Shown: positions 15,872 to 23,970 of the stretch, piece by piece | Numbering within the stretch: position 1 is the first letter of the stretch | Layout: each line of letters starts with the position of its first letter | Assembly (NCBI GenBank): GCA_002482525.1 | Contig: DLGC01000024.1 | Location: forward strand, 1 to 64,000 | Source of the DNA: Propionibacteriaceae bacterium UBA7704 | Lineage (GTDB): Bacteria; Actinomycetota; Actinomycetes; Propionibacteriales; Propionibacteriaceae | Length of the DNA: 64,000 nt | Direction: 5' to 3' | Program-made: the position numbers and the translations under genes | Notes under the pieces: generated by a model | The model's database searches: none | What the model was told of the DNA's origin: nothing | What the model saw: only the letters and a program-made list of their open reading frames with translations

Positions 15872-16837
15872 ATGTCACCGTATGCCGAATTGCATGTGCA
15901 CATTGAAGGAACGCTTGAACCAGAACTGACCTTCGCCTTGGCGAAGCGAAACAGCATCGAGCTTCCCTACGCCGATCCGGCCGAGCTGCGCAGCCACTTC
16001 ACCTACCAGTCAGTGCACGATTTCGTCGAGCTCTATCGGGCGAGCGCCGCGGTGCTCACCACCGAACAGGACTTTGCTGAACTCACCACCGCCTATCTGA
16101 CCAAAGCCCAGAGCATCGGAATCGTCCACGCGGAGATTTCGTGCGATCTGGCGCGCCACGTGGCGCGCGGCATTGCACCCGAGGCCGTTCTCAACGGCAT
16201 CGGCAGTGTGTTGAAGGACTCGCAGACCAGCCATGGAGTCAGCACCGGCCTGGTACTGAACTTCCCGGTCGATCTGCCGGTCGATGATGCTGTCGCGGTC
16301 TACGACCAGGCGAAAGCGGCGGGCGCCGACATCACCGCCGTCGAGGTGTGCGTGTCTTCGCCGGACGCATCACCGAAAGACCTGGTCCCGCTGTTCGGCC
16401 GAGCCCGCGCTGACGGTCTCCACACCGTCGCCCATGTCGGCGCCGCAGCCGGTGACGCCATGACTTGGGAATGCTTGCACGCGCTGAAGGTGGGTCGGGT
16501 CGGTACCGCCGCCCTGACTGATCGCAATCTGCTCTACTACCTTGCCGACTACAGCATTCCGTTGACGATGAGCCCGCTGTCGACCAAAGCACTGCACGTC
16601 GCGAGTGAGGCAGATTTGCCTGTAGCGCGGCTCCTCGAAGAAGAAGTCGCCATCGTGGTCACCTCCGACGCCCCGGCCTATTTCGGCGGCTACCTGGACG
16701 CCAACATGGCCGCTCTCGTCGCTGACAACGGTCTCACCGAACAACAGGCCGAGGCCCTGGCCCGGAACACCATCGCCGGATCGTTCCTCCCCGAATCGGC
16801 GAAGTCGGCCCTCATCGGCCAGCCGGTACCGGCCTGA
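15872..16837 (+). CDS. Adenosine deaminase-like protein with altered active site
   Basis: 321 residues; ATG 15872 is chosen because AGGAGG lies 5 bases upstream, though an in-frame ATG exists at 15854. It has the amidohydrolase barrel of the adenosine/adenine deaminase family: AELHVHIEGTL at the start (metal histidines about 8 and 10), HTVAHVGAAAGDAMTWE (metal His about 188) and TSDAPAYFGGYL (metal Asp about 266). The catalytic glutamate of HAGE is Ala (HVGA, about 191), the following catalytic His of RIGHG is Thr (RVGTA, about 212), and the second Asp of the DD pair is Ala. Metal ligands are kept but the deamination machinery is not, so another reaction or a binding role is likely. Confidence 0.8.
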   Translation: MSPYAELHVHIEGTLEPELTFALAKRNSIELPYADPAELRSHFTYQSVHDFVELYRASAAVLTTEQDFAELTTAYLTKAQSIGIVHAEISCDLARHVARGIAPEAVLNGIGSVLKDSQTSHGVSTGLVLNFPVDLPVDDAVAVYDQAKAAGADITAVEVCVSSPDASPKDLVPLFGRARADGLHTVAHVGAAAGDAMTWECLHALKVGRVGTAALTDRNLLYYLADYSIPLTMSPLSTKALHVASEADLPVARLLEEEVAIVVTSDAPAYFGGYLDANMAALVADNGLTEQQAEALARNTIAGSFLPESAKSALIGQPVPA

Positions 16838-16863
16838 TCGGTTCCAGCCAGCCACCACCTTTA

Positions 16864-16901
16864 CGCAGATCCCGTCCGAACCCACTCGGACGGGATCTGC
16901 G
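16864..16901 (+). terminator. Terminator after the deaminase-like gene
   Basis: CGCAGATCCCGTCCGA and TCGGACGGGATCTGCG form a perfect 16-base-pair stem with a 6-base loop, starting 26 bases after the stop. No U-tract follows. Confidence 0.8.
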
Positions 16902-16978
16902 CGTGTCGGCGAAAAATGGCCCCGGCGTTGTTGGTTGTTTGCCCGCATGATCGCGCCGGTTGAGGGAGAATCGAATTC

Positions 16979-17506
16979 ATGGGGCAACTGACAGGGAGCT
17001 CTCGCCTTGAGTGCAAGGTTTGCCACAAGGTGCACCGAAATGTGGCCCGGTTGCTCGGGCCGATGGCCCCCGACGCCTGGCTGGAGGTCGGCGTCGGCGA
17101 GCGCTTGGAGGCCGAACTCACTCCTGATATCTGCCTGCTTCCCTGCAACGGCGAAATTCGCCACTTTTTGCGTGGACACCTCCAACTGCCGGTTGACGAC
17201 AACGACTTCGGAACCTTCGTGTGGTCGGTGTGGGTGGAACTCAGCGAGGCCGACATGACGGCGGTCGCACGCACCTGGGACGACGCCGACCGCGAGCGGC
17301 TGCTGCCACTCCCGGGCACCTTGGCGACCGCCCTGCCCTACGAGCAACCCACCCGCGGCCTTCCGGTTCTGGTCCATACCCGCAAGCCCGGGGAGGTGCC
17401 CCTGTTGGTCGTCGACTCCACAAGCCACCATCGACTGGCCTGGGAACAACTGCGAGGAATCGGCGTCCACCGCGCTGCAGAACTCGCGGGTAAGATCGAC
17501 CACTGA
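16979..17506 (+). CDS. DUF2199-type protein
   Basis: 175 residues. The N-terminus has CKVCHKVHRNVARLLGPMAP, a CxxC-containing start like that of DUF2199 proteins, followed by LEVGVGERLEAELTPDICLL, CNGEIRHFLRGHLQLP and FGTFVWSVWVELSEADM, a pattern typical of that family. The CxxC plus nearby cysteines might bind zinc. Function is unknown. The next gene starts 5 bases after its stop, so the two are cotranscribed. Confidence 0.7.
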   Translation: MGQLTGSSRLECKVCHKVHRNVARLLGPMAPDAWLEVGVGERLEAELTPDICLLPCNGEIRHFLRGHLQLPVDDNDFGTFVWSVWVELSEADMTAVARTWDDADRERLLPLPGTLATALPYEQPTRGLPVLVHTRKPGEVPLLVVDSTSHHRLAWEQLRGIGVHRAAELAGKIDH

Positions 17507-17511
17507 GGGCC

Positions 17512-17712
17512 ATGAGCGATTTTCTACAGATCTTCCAACCAGGATTGCGCCACCAACAGGAGCAGCGCGACCTGGAGAAGATCTTTGTCGTCGATGAAGA
17601 GGCTGGCGGCCCGGGGTCCAAGACTCACGATCTGGAATCCGGCGAAGTCACCATCAAGATCCCCAAGCGCACCGCCGCCGAGCCCGACGCCGCCTCCGAC
17701 GCATCGGAGTGA
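17512..17712 (+). CDS. Small DUF6191-like protein
   Basis: 66 residues, MSDFLQIFQPGLRHQQEQRD, then KIFVVDEEAGGPGSKTHDLE and SGEVTIKIPKR. The layout of a basic/aromatic head, an acidic middle and a D-L-x-S-G-x-V-T-I-x-x-P-K-R end resembles small actinobacterial proteins grouped as DUF6191 (from memory). It is very acidic at the C-terminus. It starts just after the DUF2199 stop, in an operon. Function unknown. Confidence 0.65.
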   Translation: MSDFLQIFQPGLRHQQEQRDLEKIFVVDEEAGGPGSKTHDLESGEVTIKIPKRTAAEPDAASDASE

Positions 17713-17720
17713 TCGCCGCA

Positions 17721-18719
17721 CTACTCGGTGAAGATGGCCGGTTCGATCGGTGGGGTTAGACCAGGCACAGTGCCCCCATCGCCGAAGGCGACGTCCAAGG
17801 CCTCCTCGGTGAGGCGTCGACCCAGAGCGATCAACTCCTCAGCCCGGTGGAAGTCCATCACCTTCGCCGCATCCCCGGGCACCGTCACCAGCACATCAGG
17901 CGGCAAGGCGGCCAGCCGGAACCGGGTGATCAATGCGCTCATCGTGTCCAGCGACATAGTGGTGACATCAGCGATGCCGAGACCGGACGGCGGCTCCTGA
18001 TACGTCGAGGTCTGTGCCTCGGTGCCCTCACCGCGATTGAAGCGCGTCATCATCGACGCCACGAACTCGTTCTCCCACACCCCGGCGGCCGTGCGCAGGA
18101 AGCGATCCCACCATTCATTGGACGGTCGCTGCTCGGCGGACTCCCGAACCGGGGTGAGCACCTCGGACTGCTTCTTGGGACCGCTGAGGCTGATCGCCAT
18201 GGTGAAGTCTGCGTCGGCGGCAATCACCGGTTCCATAGGGACCGGATTCAGCACGCCACCGTCCACCAGCAGCCGACCGTTGACCATGATCGGAGTCACC
18301 AGGCCCGGTATACCCACCGATGCCCGTATCGCGGCCTGCAGCGGCCCGCGGGTGAACCACACTTCCCGACGCGCACCGATATCGGTGGCCACGGCCGTGT
18401 AGGGAATGGGCAGGTCTTCGATGAGAGCACCATCGAGCAGTTCGTCGACTCGACCCAACACCCGCTCCAACTTGAGCAGCCCCGGCCCCGGAAGCACCGG
18501 GTCGAGCAACTTGCGAACATCCTTGGCCGACAAGGTGGTGACCCAGTCGGTGTAGGCATCCAGAGTGTTGGTGACGTGCAGACCCGCCACCAGTGCGCCG
18601 ATCGAAGTCCCGGAAATCGCGGTGACCTCATACCCTCGTTCGCGAAGCACCTGCAAAGCCCCGATGTGCGCATAGCCGCGCGCCCCGCCAGAACCCAACA
18701 CCAACGCAACTCGTTTCAC
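17721..18719 (-). CDS. Patatin-like phospholipase
   Basis: About 332 residues from GTG at 18717-18719; an upstream in-frame start at 18770 would overlap the divergent rhomboid gene. It has the three patatin elements: oxyanion loop LGSGGARGYAHIGAL, nucleophile AISGTSIGALVAGL (GxSxG) and the dyad aspartate in LLVDGGVLNPVP. The family hydrolyses acyl esters of lipids. No signal peptide is seen, so it should act in the cytoplasm or at the inner face of the membrane. A C-terminal ~120 residues beyond the patatin core are helical and unassigned. Confidence 0.88.
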   Translation of the reverse strand: MKRVALVLGSGGARGYAHIGALQVLRERGYEVTAISGTSIGALVAGLHVTNTLDAYTDWVTTLSAKDVRKLLDPVLPGPGLLKLERVLGRVDELLDGALIEDLPIPYTAVATDIGARREVWFTRGPLQAAIRASVGIPGLVTPIMVNGRLLVDGGVLNPVPMEPVIAADADFTMAISLSGPKKQSEVLTPVRESAEQRPSNEWWDRFLRTAAGVWENEFVASMMTRFNRGEGTEAQTSTYQEPPSGLGIADVTTMSLDTMSALITRFRLAALPPDVLVTVPGDAAKVMDFHRAEELIALGRRLTEEALDVAFGDGGTVPGLTPPIEPAIFTE

Positions 18720-18768
18720 ACCGCCATTATCTCCACTCACCGAAAACTCGCCGGGTAGGGTTTCGACC

Positions 18769-19695
18769 ATGACCCAACCGCCGCCGCCCGCGGCCTGCTA
18801 TCGGCACCCCGACCGCCCCACGTACATCGCCTGCCAACGGTGCGGCCGTCCGATCTGCGGAGACTGCATGATCAGCGCGGCTGTTGGTTTCCAGTGCCCG
18901 GAATGTGTTCGAGAAGGCGCTCGCCAGACCCGCCAGAATCAGGGCCCTTTCGGTGGCCGTCTCTCGACCAATCCGATGATTACTTCGATCACCCTCATCG
19001 TGATGAATGTGGCGGTGTGGGCGGCGATCATGCTCACCGGCGGTCAGAGCAGCCGACTGGGCCAACTCCTGGCCTTGTCCCCGACGGGACAGTGCTGGTC
19101 GACCGCCCAGCCGGGCTCTTACTACCCCTCGGTGCACTCTGCTGCGATGTGTCGGACCGTTTCTGACGGTTCCTGGGTGCCTGGGGTCGCCGACGGTGCC
19201 TGGTGGCAGCTGCTCACCAGCGGCTTCACCCACATCGAGATCCTGCACATCGGCATGAACATGCTGGCGCTGTGGTTCCTGGGCCCACCGTTGGAGCGCG
19301 CCCTGGGCCGGGCGCGGTTCCTGGCGGTCTACCTGGTTTCGTTGTTCGCCGGTTCGGTGACCGTGATGTGGTTCGCGGCGCCGTCCTCCAGCACTTTGGG
19401 TGCCTCTGGCGCCATCTTCGGCTTGATCGGCGCCCTGTTGCTGCTGACGTTGAAGGTGGGCGGCGACTTCCGGACAGTGCTGATCTGGCTGGGAATCAAT
19501 GTGGTGTTCACCTTCATGGGTTCCGGCATTTCCTGGCAGGGCCACCTGGGTGGCCTGGTGGGTGGCCTGGCGGCGACGGCGATCATCATCTACGCGCCCC
19601 GCAAGAGCCGCAGCACCATTCAGTGGCTCGGGTTCGCGGGGCTGAGCCTGCTGTTGGTGCTACTGGCCGCCGTCCGGATCCTGCAACTCGGCTGA
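18769..19695 (+). CDS. Rhomboid intramembrane protease with N-terminal zinc finger
   Basis: 308 residues. Residues about 10-46 are cysteine-rich (CYRHPDRPTYIACQRCGRPI, then CGDCM and CPECV), a B-box-like zinc finger in the cytosol. Six or more membrane segments follow, with the catalytic serine in STLGASGAIFGLIGA (about 213) and the histidine in WQGHLGGLVGG (about 259). Rhomboids cleave membrane proteins within or next to the bilayer. This finger-plus-rhomboid layout is usual in actinobacteria. It is divergent from the patatin, with starts about 50 bases apart. Confidence 0.9.
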   Translation: MTQPPPPAACYRHPDRPTYIACQRCGRPICGDCMISAAVGFQCPECVREGARQTRQNQGPFGGRLSTNPMITSITLIVMNVAVWAAIMLTGGQSSRLGQLLALSPTGQCWSTAQPGSYYPSVHSAAMCRTVSDGSWVPGVADGAWWQLLTSGFTHIEILHIGMNMLALWFLGPPLERALGRARFLAVYLVSLFAGSVTVMWFAAPSSSTLGASGAIFGLIGALLLLTLKVGGDFRTVLIWLGINVVFTFMGSGISWQGHLGGLVGGLAATAIIIYAPRKSRSTIQWLGFAGLSLLLVLLAAVRILQLG

Positions 19696-20703
19696 ATCCG
19701 GACGCGCTTCGACGCCGACGTGGGCGGCCTCGCGCCGGGCCGTCCGACGGTTGGCGAGCACGCTGGTGAGGACCACCGTGGCCAGGATCGCCACGATGAC
19801 CACCAGCGAGGCCTCGGTCGCCACGGTAGGCACCGCCGGCCAGATGCCATGCGCCCAGTGCAGCACCAGCTTCACGCCGATGAACGCCAAGATGGCGGCC
19901 AGGCCATAGCCCAGGTGCACCAAGGCCCCCAGCAGACCTTCCAGCACGAAGTAGAGCGCCCGCAGGCCGAGCAGAGCGAAGGCATTGGTGACGAAGACCA
20001 GGTAGGGATCTCCGGTGATGCCGTACACCGCCGGCACCGAATCGACCGCGAAGACCACGTCAGTCGCCAGGATGGCCACGGTGGCCAACGCCAGCGGAGT
20101 CAGCGCGCGGCGCCCGTTCTCGATCAGGCTCATCCGGGTACCGCGGTAGCCGTCAGTCACGGGGTAGAGCCGCCGGACCAGGCGCACCACGCGCATCCGG
20201 TCGGGATCGATCTCCTGCTCGGCGGGGTTGCGGGCATCCCGGAGAACCTTGACCGCAGTGGCCAGCAGGATGGCCCCGAACAGCAGGAAGGTCCACGCGA
20301 AGTTGGCCAACATGGCCGCGCCCACGGCGATGAAGACCCCGCGCAGCATCAACGCACCGGCCACCCCGATCAGCAATACGCGCTGCTGCAACTCACGGGG
20401 AACGGCGAAGGAGGCCAGCAGCAGCATGAAGACGAACAAGTTGTCCACGCTGAGCGACTTCTCCACCAGGTAGCCGGCGTAGTACTGAAAGCCGATCTGC
20501 TGGCCGTATTGGAGCCAGATCCAGCCACCGAAGGCCACCGGCAGTGCGATGTAGAACACCGACCAGCCGATGGCTTCGGTGATGGACACCTCATGCGGCT
20601 TGCGGGTAACGAGAAAGTCGGCAACGAACAGTGCCAACACAGCCACCAGCGTGATGCCCCACAGCTGCGGGGTTCCGATGCCGAGTTCCAGGGTGTGAAT
20701 CAT
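19660..20703 (-). CDS. TerC/Alx-family membrane protein (probable Mn2+ exporter)
   Basis: About 347 residues from ATG at 20701-20703; a GTG at 20721 is in frame but overlaps a hairpin. There are nine or so membrane segments with the two acidic motifs of the family, YLVEKSLSVDNLFVF and ILATDVVFAVDSVPAV. TerC/Alx proteins export manganese or protect against tellurite and metal stress. The upstream RNA (20735-20822) matches the manganese-responsive yybP-ykoY type, which strongly supports a Mn2+ role. The 3' end overlaps the convergent rhomboid gene by 36 bases. Confidence 0.9.
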   Translation of the reverse strand: MIHTLELGIGTPQLWGITLVAVLALFVADFLVTRKPHEVSITEAIGWSVFYIALPVAFGGWIWLQYGQQIGFQYYAGYLVEKSLSVDNLFVFMLLLASFAVPRELQQRVLLIGVAGALMLRGVFIAVGAAMLANFAWTFLLFGAILLATAVKVLRDARNPAEQEIDPDRMRVVRLVRRLYPVTDGYRGTRMSLIENGRRALTPLALATVAILATDVVFAVDSVPAVYGITGDPYLVFVTNAFALLGLRALYFVLEGLLGALVHLGYGLAAILAFIGVKLVLHWAHGIWPAVPTVATEASLVVIVAILATVVLTSVLANRRTARREAAHVGVEARPDSAELQDPDGGQ

Positions 20704-20716
20704 GGGTAGTCGTCCT

Positions 20717-20735
20717 CTCACAGTCGAACTGTGAG
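20717..20735 (-). promoter_or_regulatory. Hairpin abutting the TerC ribosome site
   Basis: CTCACAGT-TCG-ACTGTGAG on the minus strand, a perfect 8-base-pair stem directly after the riboswitch end. Its 3' arm runs into GAGAGGA, the presumed ribosome site, so it could hide that site. Confidence 0.6.
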
Positions 20736-20822
20736 GTCTCCTTCACCGCTGAGGCGGTGCACCCGCGAGGATTGAGGATCCGTATTGACCGCGGGTGACT
20801 TGACGAAGTACTCCCCTCGTCG
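20735..20822 (-). promoter_or_regulatory. yybP-ykoY-type manganese riboswitch
   Basis: Read on the minus strand the region begins with GGGGAGTA (20816-20809), contains GTCAATACGGATCC and ends with GGAGACC (20741-20735), separated by two short stems (ACCCGCG with CGCGGGT, ACCGC with GCGGT). GGGGAGUA at the 5' end and GAGACC at the 3' end are hallmarks of the yybP-ykoY Mn2+ riboswitch, which commonly precedes TerC/Alx genes. Assignment is by eye. Confidence 0.75.
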
Positions 20823-20885
20823 CAGGAGCCTACCTCAGCTCGACGGGCGGGTCGACGGCCGGTGGCAAAACCACCCAGTCGTCAC

Positions 20886-21509
20886 TCAGGACGCCCGGGC
20901 GGACGCCTCCACCTGGCCCAGCAACTGGCGATGGAACCGGGTCTCACCGGTGAGTTCGGGATGGAAGGCCAGTCCGGTGATAGCCCGCTGGCGAACCGCC
21001 ACGATCGCCGGACCACGGCGGGCTACGACGGCGACACCAGGCCCGGTACGAACCACCTCTGGGGCACGAATGAAGGCCACCGATACCGGACCGTCAGTGG
21101 TTTCCAGGGATTCCACCGAGGACGCCACCTGCGGACCGAAAGCGTTACGGCGCACGGTGATGTCCATAACGTGCAGGGACTGCTGACCCGGTGCCGGATC
21201 AAGGACCTCCTCGGCGAGCAGGATCAGTCCCGCGCAAGTCGCCAAAGTGGGTAGACCGCCGACGATGGCTTCGCGCAACGGCTCGAACAGCTCGAAAGTG
21301 CGCAGCAAGCGATCGATCACCGAGGACTCCCCGCCCGGTAGCACGATCGCATCCACGCGGAATCCATCGCTCCCGATCAGGTCACGCGGCGTCCGCACCG
21401 CCGCGACTCGCGCGCCCAGCGTTTCCAGCAGCTCGACATGCTCGGCCACCCCGCCCTGCAGCGCCAACACTCCCACCGTCGGCCCACCGAACGCTCCCGA
21501 ATTGGTCAT
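20886..21509 (-). CDS. pdxT: Pyridoxal phosphate synthase glutaminase subunit PdxT
   Basis: 207 residues from ATG at 21507-21509. Class-I glutaminase features are present: VGVLALQGGVAEHVELL, LPGGESSVIDRLL, the nucleophile LATCAGLILLAEE and the Glu/His pair region GLAFHPELTGE. PdxT releases ammonia from glutamine and channels it to PdxS, which builds pyridoxal 5'-phosphate from ribose phosphate and glyceraldehyde phosphate. It lies 49 bases downstream of pdxS on the same strand, so the two form an operon. Confidence 0.95.
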   Translation of the reverse strand: MTNSGAFGGPTVGVLALQGGVAEHVELLETLGARVAAVRTPRDLIGSDGFRVDAIVLPGGESSVIDRLLRTFELFEPLREAIVGGLPTLATCAGLILLAEEVLDPAPGQQSLHVMDITVRRNAFGPQVASSVESLETTDGPVSVAFIRAPEVVRTGPGVAVVARRGPAIVAVRQRAITGLAFHPELTGETRFHRQLLGQVEASARAS

Positions 21510-21558
21510 TCGCTCCACCCTAGGGTGCAGCGAATGACCGAAAGTGGAGCGGTGAGCA

Positions 21559-22464
21559 TCACCAACCCCGCTCGGCGAGGCGATGGGGGGCGGGGACGTC
21601 GGCGACGTTGATGCCGACCATGGCCTCACCCAGACCGCGGGAGGTCTCGGCGATCACGGACGCGTCGGTGTAGGCAGCGGTCGCCTTGACGATTGCGGCG
21701 GCGCGCTTGGCCGGATCGCCGGATTTGAAGATGCCGGAGCCGACGAAGACACCTTCGGCGCCCAGCTGCATCAACATGGCGGCGTCGGCCGGTGTCGCGA
21801 CACCGCCGGCGGTGAACAGCACCACCGGCAGCTTGCCGGTCTCGGCCACCTCGCGGACCAGTCCGTAAGGGGCGGCCAGTTCCTTGGCGGACACGTACAA
21901 CTGGTCGGGGTTGGCCGCCAGCGTGGCTTGCAGCGCTGCGATCTCGGCGCGAATGGTCCGGATGTGCTTCACCGCCTCGGAGACGTCGCCGGTGCCGGCC
22001 TCACCCTTGGAACGGATCATCGCCGCGCCTTCGGTGATGCGCCGCAACGCCTCGCCCAGGTTGGTGGCACCACACACGAAGGGCACGGTGAAGCCGTGCT
22101 TGTCGATGTGATTGACGTAGTCGGCCGGGGAGAGCACCTCGGATTCGTCGATGTAGTCGACTTTGAGCTCCTGCAACACCTGGGCTTCGACGAAGTGCCC
22201 GATGCGGGCCTTGGCCATCACCGGGATCGACACCGCCTCGATGATCGCCGCGATGAGATCCGGGTCACTCATACGCGCCACGCCCCCCTGGGCGCGGATG
22301 TCGGCCGGCACGCGCTCCAAAGCCATCACGGCCACCGCGCCGGCGTCCTCGGCGATGCGCGCCTGTTCGGGAGTGACCACGTCCATGATCACGCCACCCT
22401 TGAGCATGTCGGCCAAACCACGCTTGACCGTCGGAGTTCCTAGTTGTGTCGTCACGGCGTCCAT
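21559..22464 (-). CDS. pdxS: Pyridoxal phosphate synthase PdxS
   Basis: 301 residues, TVKRGLADMLKGGVIMDVVT, then VAVMALERVPADIRAQGGVA, the schiff-base lysine block IPVMAKARIGHFVEAQ, DYIDESEVLSPAD, FVCGATNLGEALRRI and GAEGVFVGSGIFKS. It is the near-invariant TIM-barrel synthase of the DXP-independent vitamin B6 route and works as a dodecamer with PdxT. The start is 10 bases from an operator arm that it shares with pdxR. Confidence 0.97.
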   Translation of the reverse strand: MDAVTTQLGTPTVKRGLADMLKGGVIMDVVTPEQARIAEDAGAVAVMALERVPADIRAQGGVARMSDPDLIAAIIEAVSIPVMAKARIGHFVEAQVLQELKVDYIDESEVLSPADYVNHIDKHGFTVPFVCGATNLGEALRRITEGAAMIRSKGEAGTGDVSEAVKHIRTIRAEIAALQATLAANPDQLYVSAKELAAPYGLVREVAETGKLPVVLFTAGGVATPADAAMLMQLGAEGVFVGSGIFKSGDPAKRAAAIVKATAAYTDASVIAETSRGLGEAMVGINVADVPAPHRLAERGW

Positions 22465-22474
22465 GGTGCTTCGT

Positions 22475-22525
22475 TACTGGACTACTGAGAAGTGCCAGAA
22501 ATACTCGACTTCACTTAGTCCAGTA
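22475..22525. promoter_or_regulatory. Symmetric pdxS/pdxR operator
   Basis: TACTGGACTA (22475-22484) and TAGTCCAGTA (22516-22525) are perfect inverted 10-mers with exactly 10 bases between each arm and the start codon it faces. TATTCT (22524-22529) fits a -10 box placing transcription at or near the pdxR ATG. MocR-type PdxR proteins are known to bind repeated sites between pdxR and pdxST. Confidence 0.7.
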
Positions 22526-22535
22526 TTCTGAGGGC

Positions 22536-23966
22536 ATGCGCCGGACACCGGAGATCACGCTGCCGCTTCGCATCAACCCCGCCGACGGCACCCTGCCCGA
22601 GCAGGTCGCTGCCCAGTTGCGGGACCTGATCAGCGCCGATGTGCTCGCCCCCGGAGACCCCATCCCGTCCAGCCGCGCCCTGGCTCAGCACCTCGGCGTC
22701 TCGCGCGGATCGGTGGTGGCCGCCTACGACCAACTTCTGGCCGAGGGCTACGTCAGCGCAGCCGCCGGACAGGGCACGGTGGTCAACCCGCAACTGCGCA
22801 GGGTCCATCCGCCCGCCCCACTGCCGAAACCCCGGCGCAGCGAACCGGCTCCGGCGGCGCTGCTGGATCTTCGCCCGGGGCGCCCGTGGACCGGGGATCT
22901 GGTCGGACCGCAATGGAAGGCGGCGTGGCGACGGGCCGCCAACGCACCAGCCGACGCCCAACCCCCCGGCCTAGGTCTGCCGGAATTGCGACGCGCCTGG
23001 AGCGACCACCTGCGCCGGATGCGCGCCCTGGTGCGCGATCCCGACAGCATCGCCGTCACCGGCGGCGGGCGCGACGGCTTGGCGCTGATCCTGCTGGCCC
23101 TGCAACGGCCCGGATTCAGGGTGGGCGTCGAAGACCCCGGCTACCCGTCGCTGCGCCGGGTGCCGGCCCGATACGGCGCCGGCGTCGTGCCACTGCCCGT
23201 CGATGAGCACGGCCTGATCACCAACCGACTGCCGGCCCAGGGCGAGGCACCCGAACTGCTCTTGGTGACGCCGAGCCACCAATACCCACTGGGCGGTTCG
23301 CTTCCCATGGATCGCCGCCAAGAACTGCTCGAGTGGGCCCACGATCATCGCGTGGTCATCGTCGAGGACGACTACGACTCCGAACTGCGCTACACCTCCT
23401 CACCACTACCGGCGTTGGCTGCACTCGACGACCCCGTCGATGGCCGCGTCGTGCTGCTGAGCACCTTGTCCAAGACGATCACCCCCGCGCTGGCCACCGG
23501 CTTTCTGGCACTCCCGCAATGGTTGGTGCCCGCAGTGGCGGCGATCCGCAGTGATCTGGGTCAACCTCAAGGCCTGGTGAGTCAGCGCGCCATCGCGGAA
23601 TTCCTGCAGGTAGGCGCGCTGCGCATCCACACCCAACGCATGCGGCAGCGCTACCGCCGACGCCGCGCCGAGGTCGTGAGCGCCCTACGGGATCGGCCAG
23701 GCCTGGCCGTCTATCCCATGGACGGCGGCCTGCACGCAGTGGTGGAGACCGAACGCGACGAGGCCGAGGTCGTCTCGGAACTGGCTGCCCGCGGCGTCGT
23801 GGTCAGTCCGTTGTCGCAATACTGGTCACAGGCCGGGAGCCGGCGCGGCATCGTCTTCGGCTTCGGCGCAGTCACCGCAGCAGAATTGGCGACTGGCTTG
23901 CATCAGATCGCCGAGGTGGCGTCCTCACCGGCACTACCCACCGCAACGCCCCGCAAGGCAGACTAG
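22536..23966 (+). CDS. pdxR: MocR/PdxR-type transcription regulator
   Basis: 476 residues from ATG 22536; an upstream frame would run through the operator. N-terminal GntR winged helix (EQVAAQLRDLISADVLAPGD, PSSRALAQHLGVSRGSVVAA), then a fold-type-I aminotransferase domain with VEDDYDSELRY and the PLP-binding lysine in LSTLSKTITPALATGF (about K313). Such regulators sense PLP and activate pdxST in corynebacteria and listeria. Divergence from pdxST with a shared operator supports the name. Confidence 0.92.
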   Translation: MRRTPEITLPLRINPADGTLPEQVAAQLRDLISADVLAPGDPIPSSRALAQHLGVSRGSVVAAYDQLLAEGYVSAAAGQGTVVNPQLRRVHPPAPLPKPRRSEPAPAALLDLRPGRPWTGDLVGPQWKAAWRRAANAPADAQPPGLGLPELRRAWSDHLRRMRALVRDPDSIAVTGGGRDGLALILLALQRPGFRVGVEDPGYPSLRRVPARYGAGVVPLPVDEHGLITNRLPAQGEAPELLLVTPSHQYPLGGSLPMDRRQELLEWAHDHRVVIVEDDYDSELRYTSSPLPALAALDDPVDGRVVLLSTLSKTITPALATGFLALPQWLVPAVAAIRSDLGQPQGLVSQRAIAEFLQVGALRIHTQRMRQRYRRRRAEVVSALRDRPGLAVYPMDGGLHAVVETERDEAEVVSELAARGVVVSPLSQYWSQAGSRRGIVFGFGAVTAAELATGLHQIAEVASSPALPTATPRKAD

Positions 23967-23970
23967 AACG

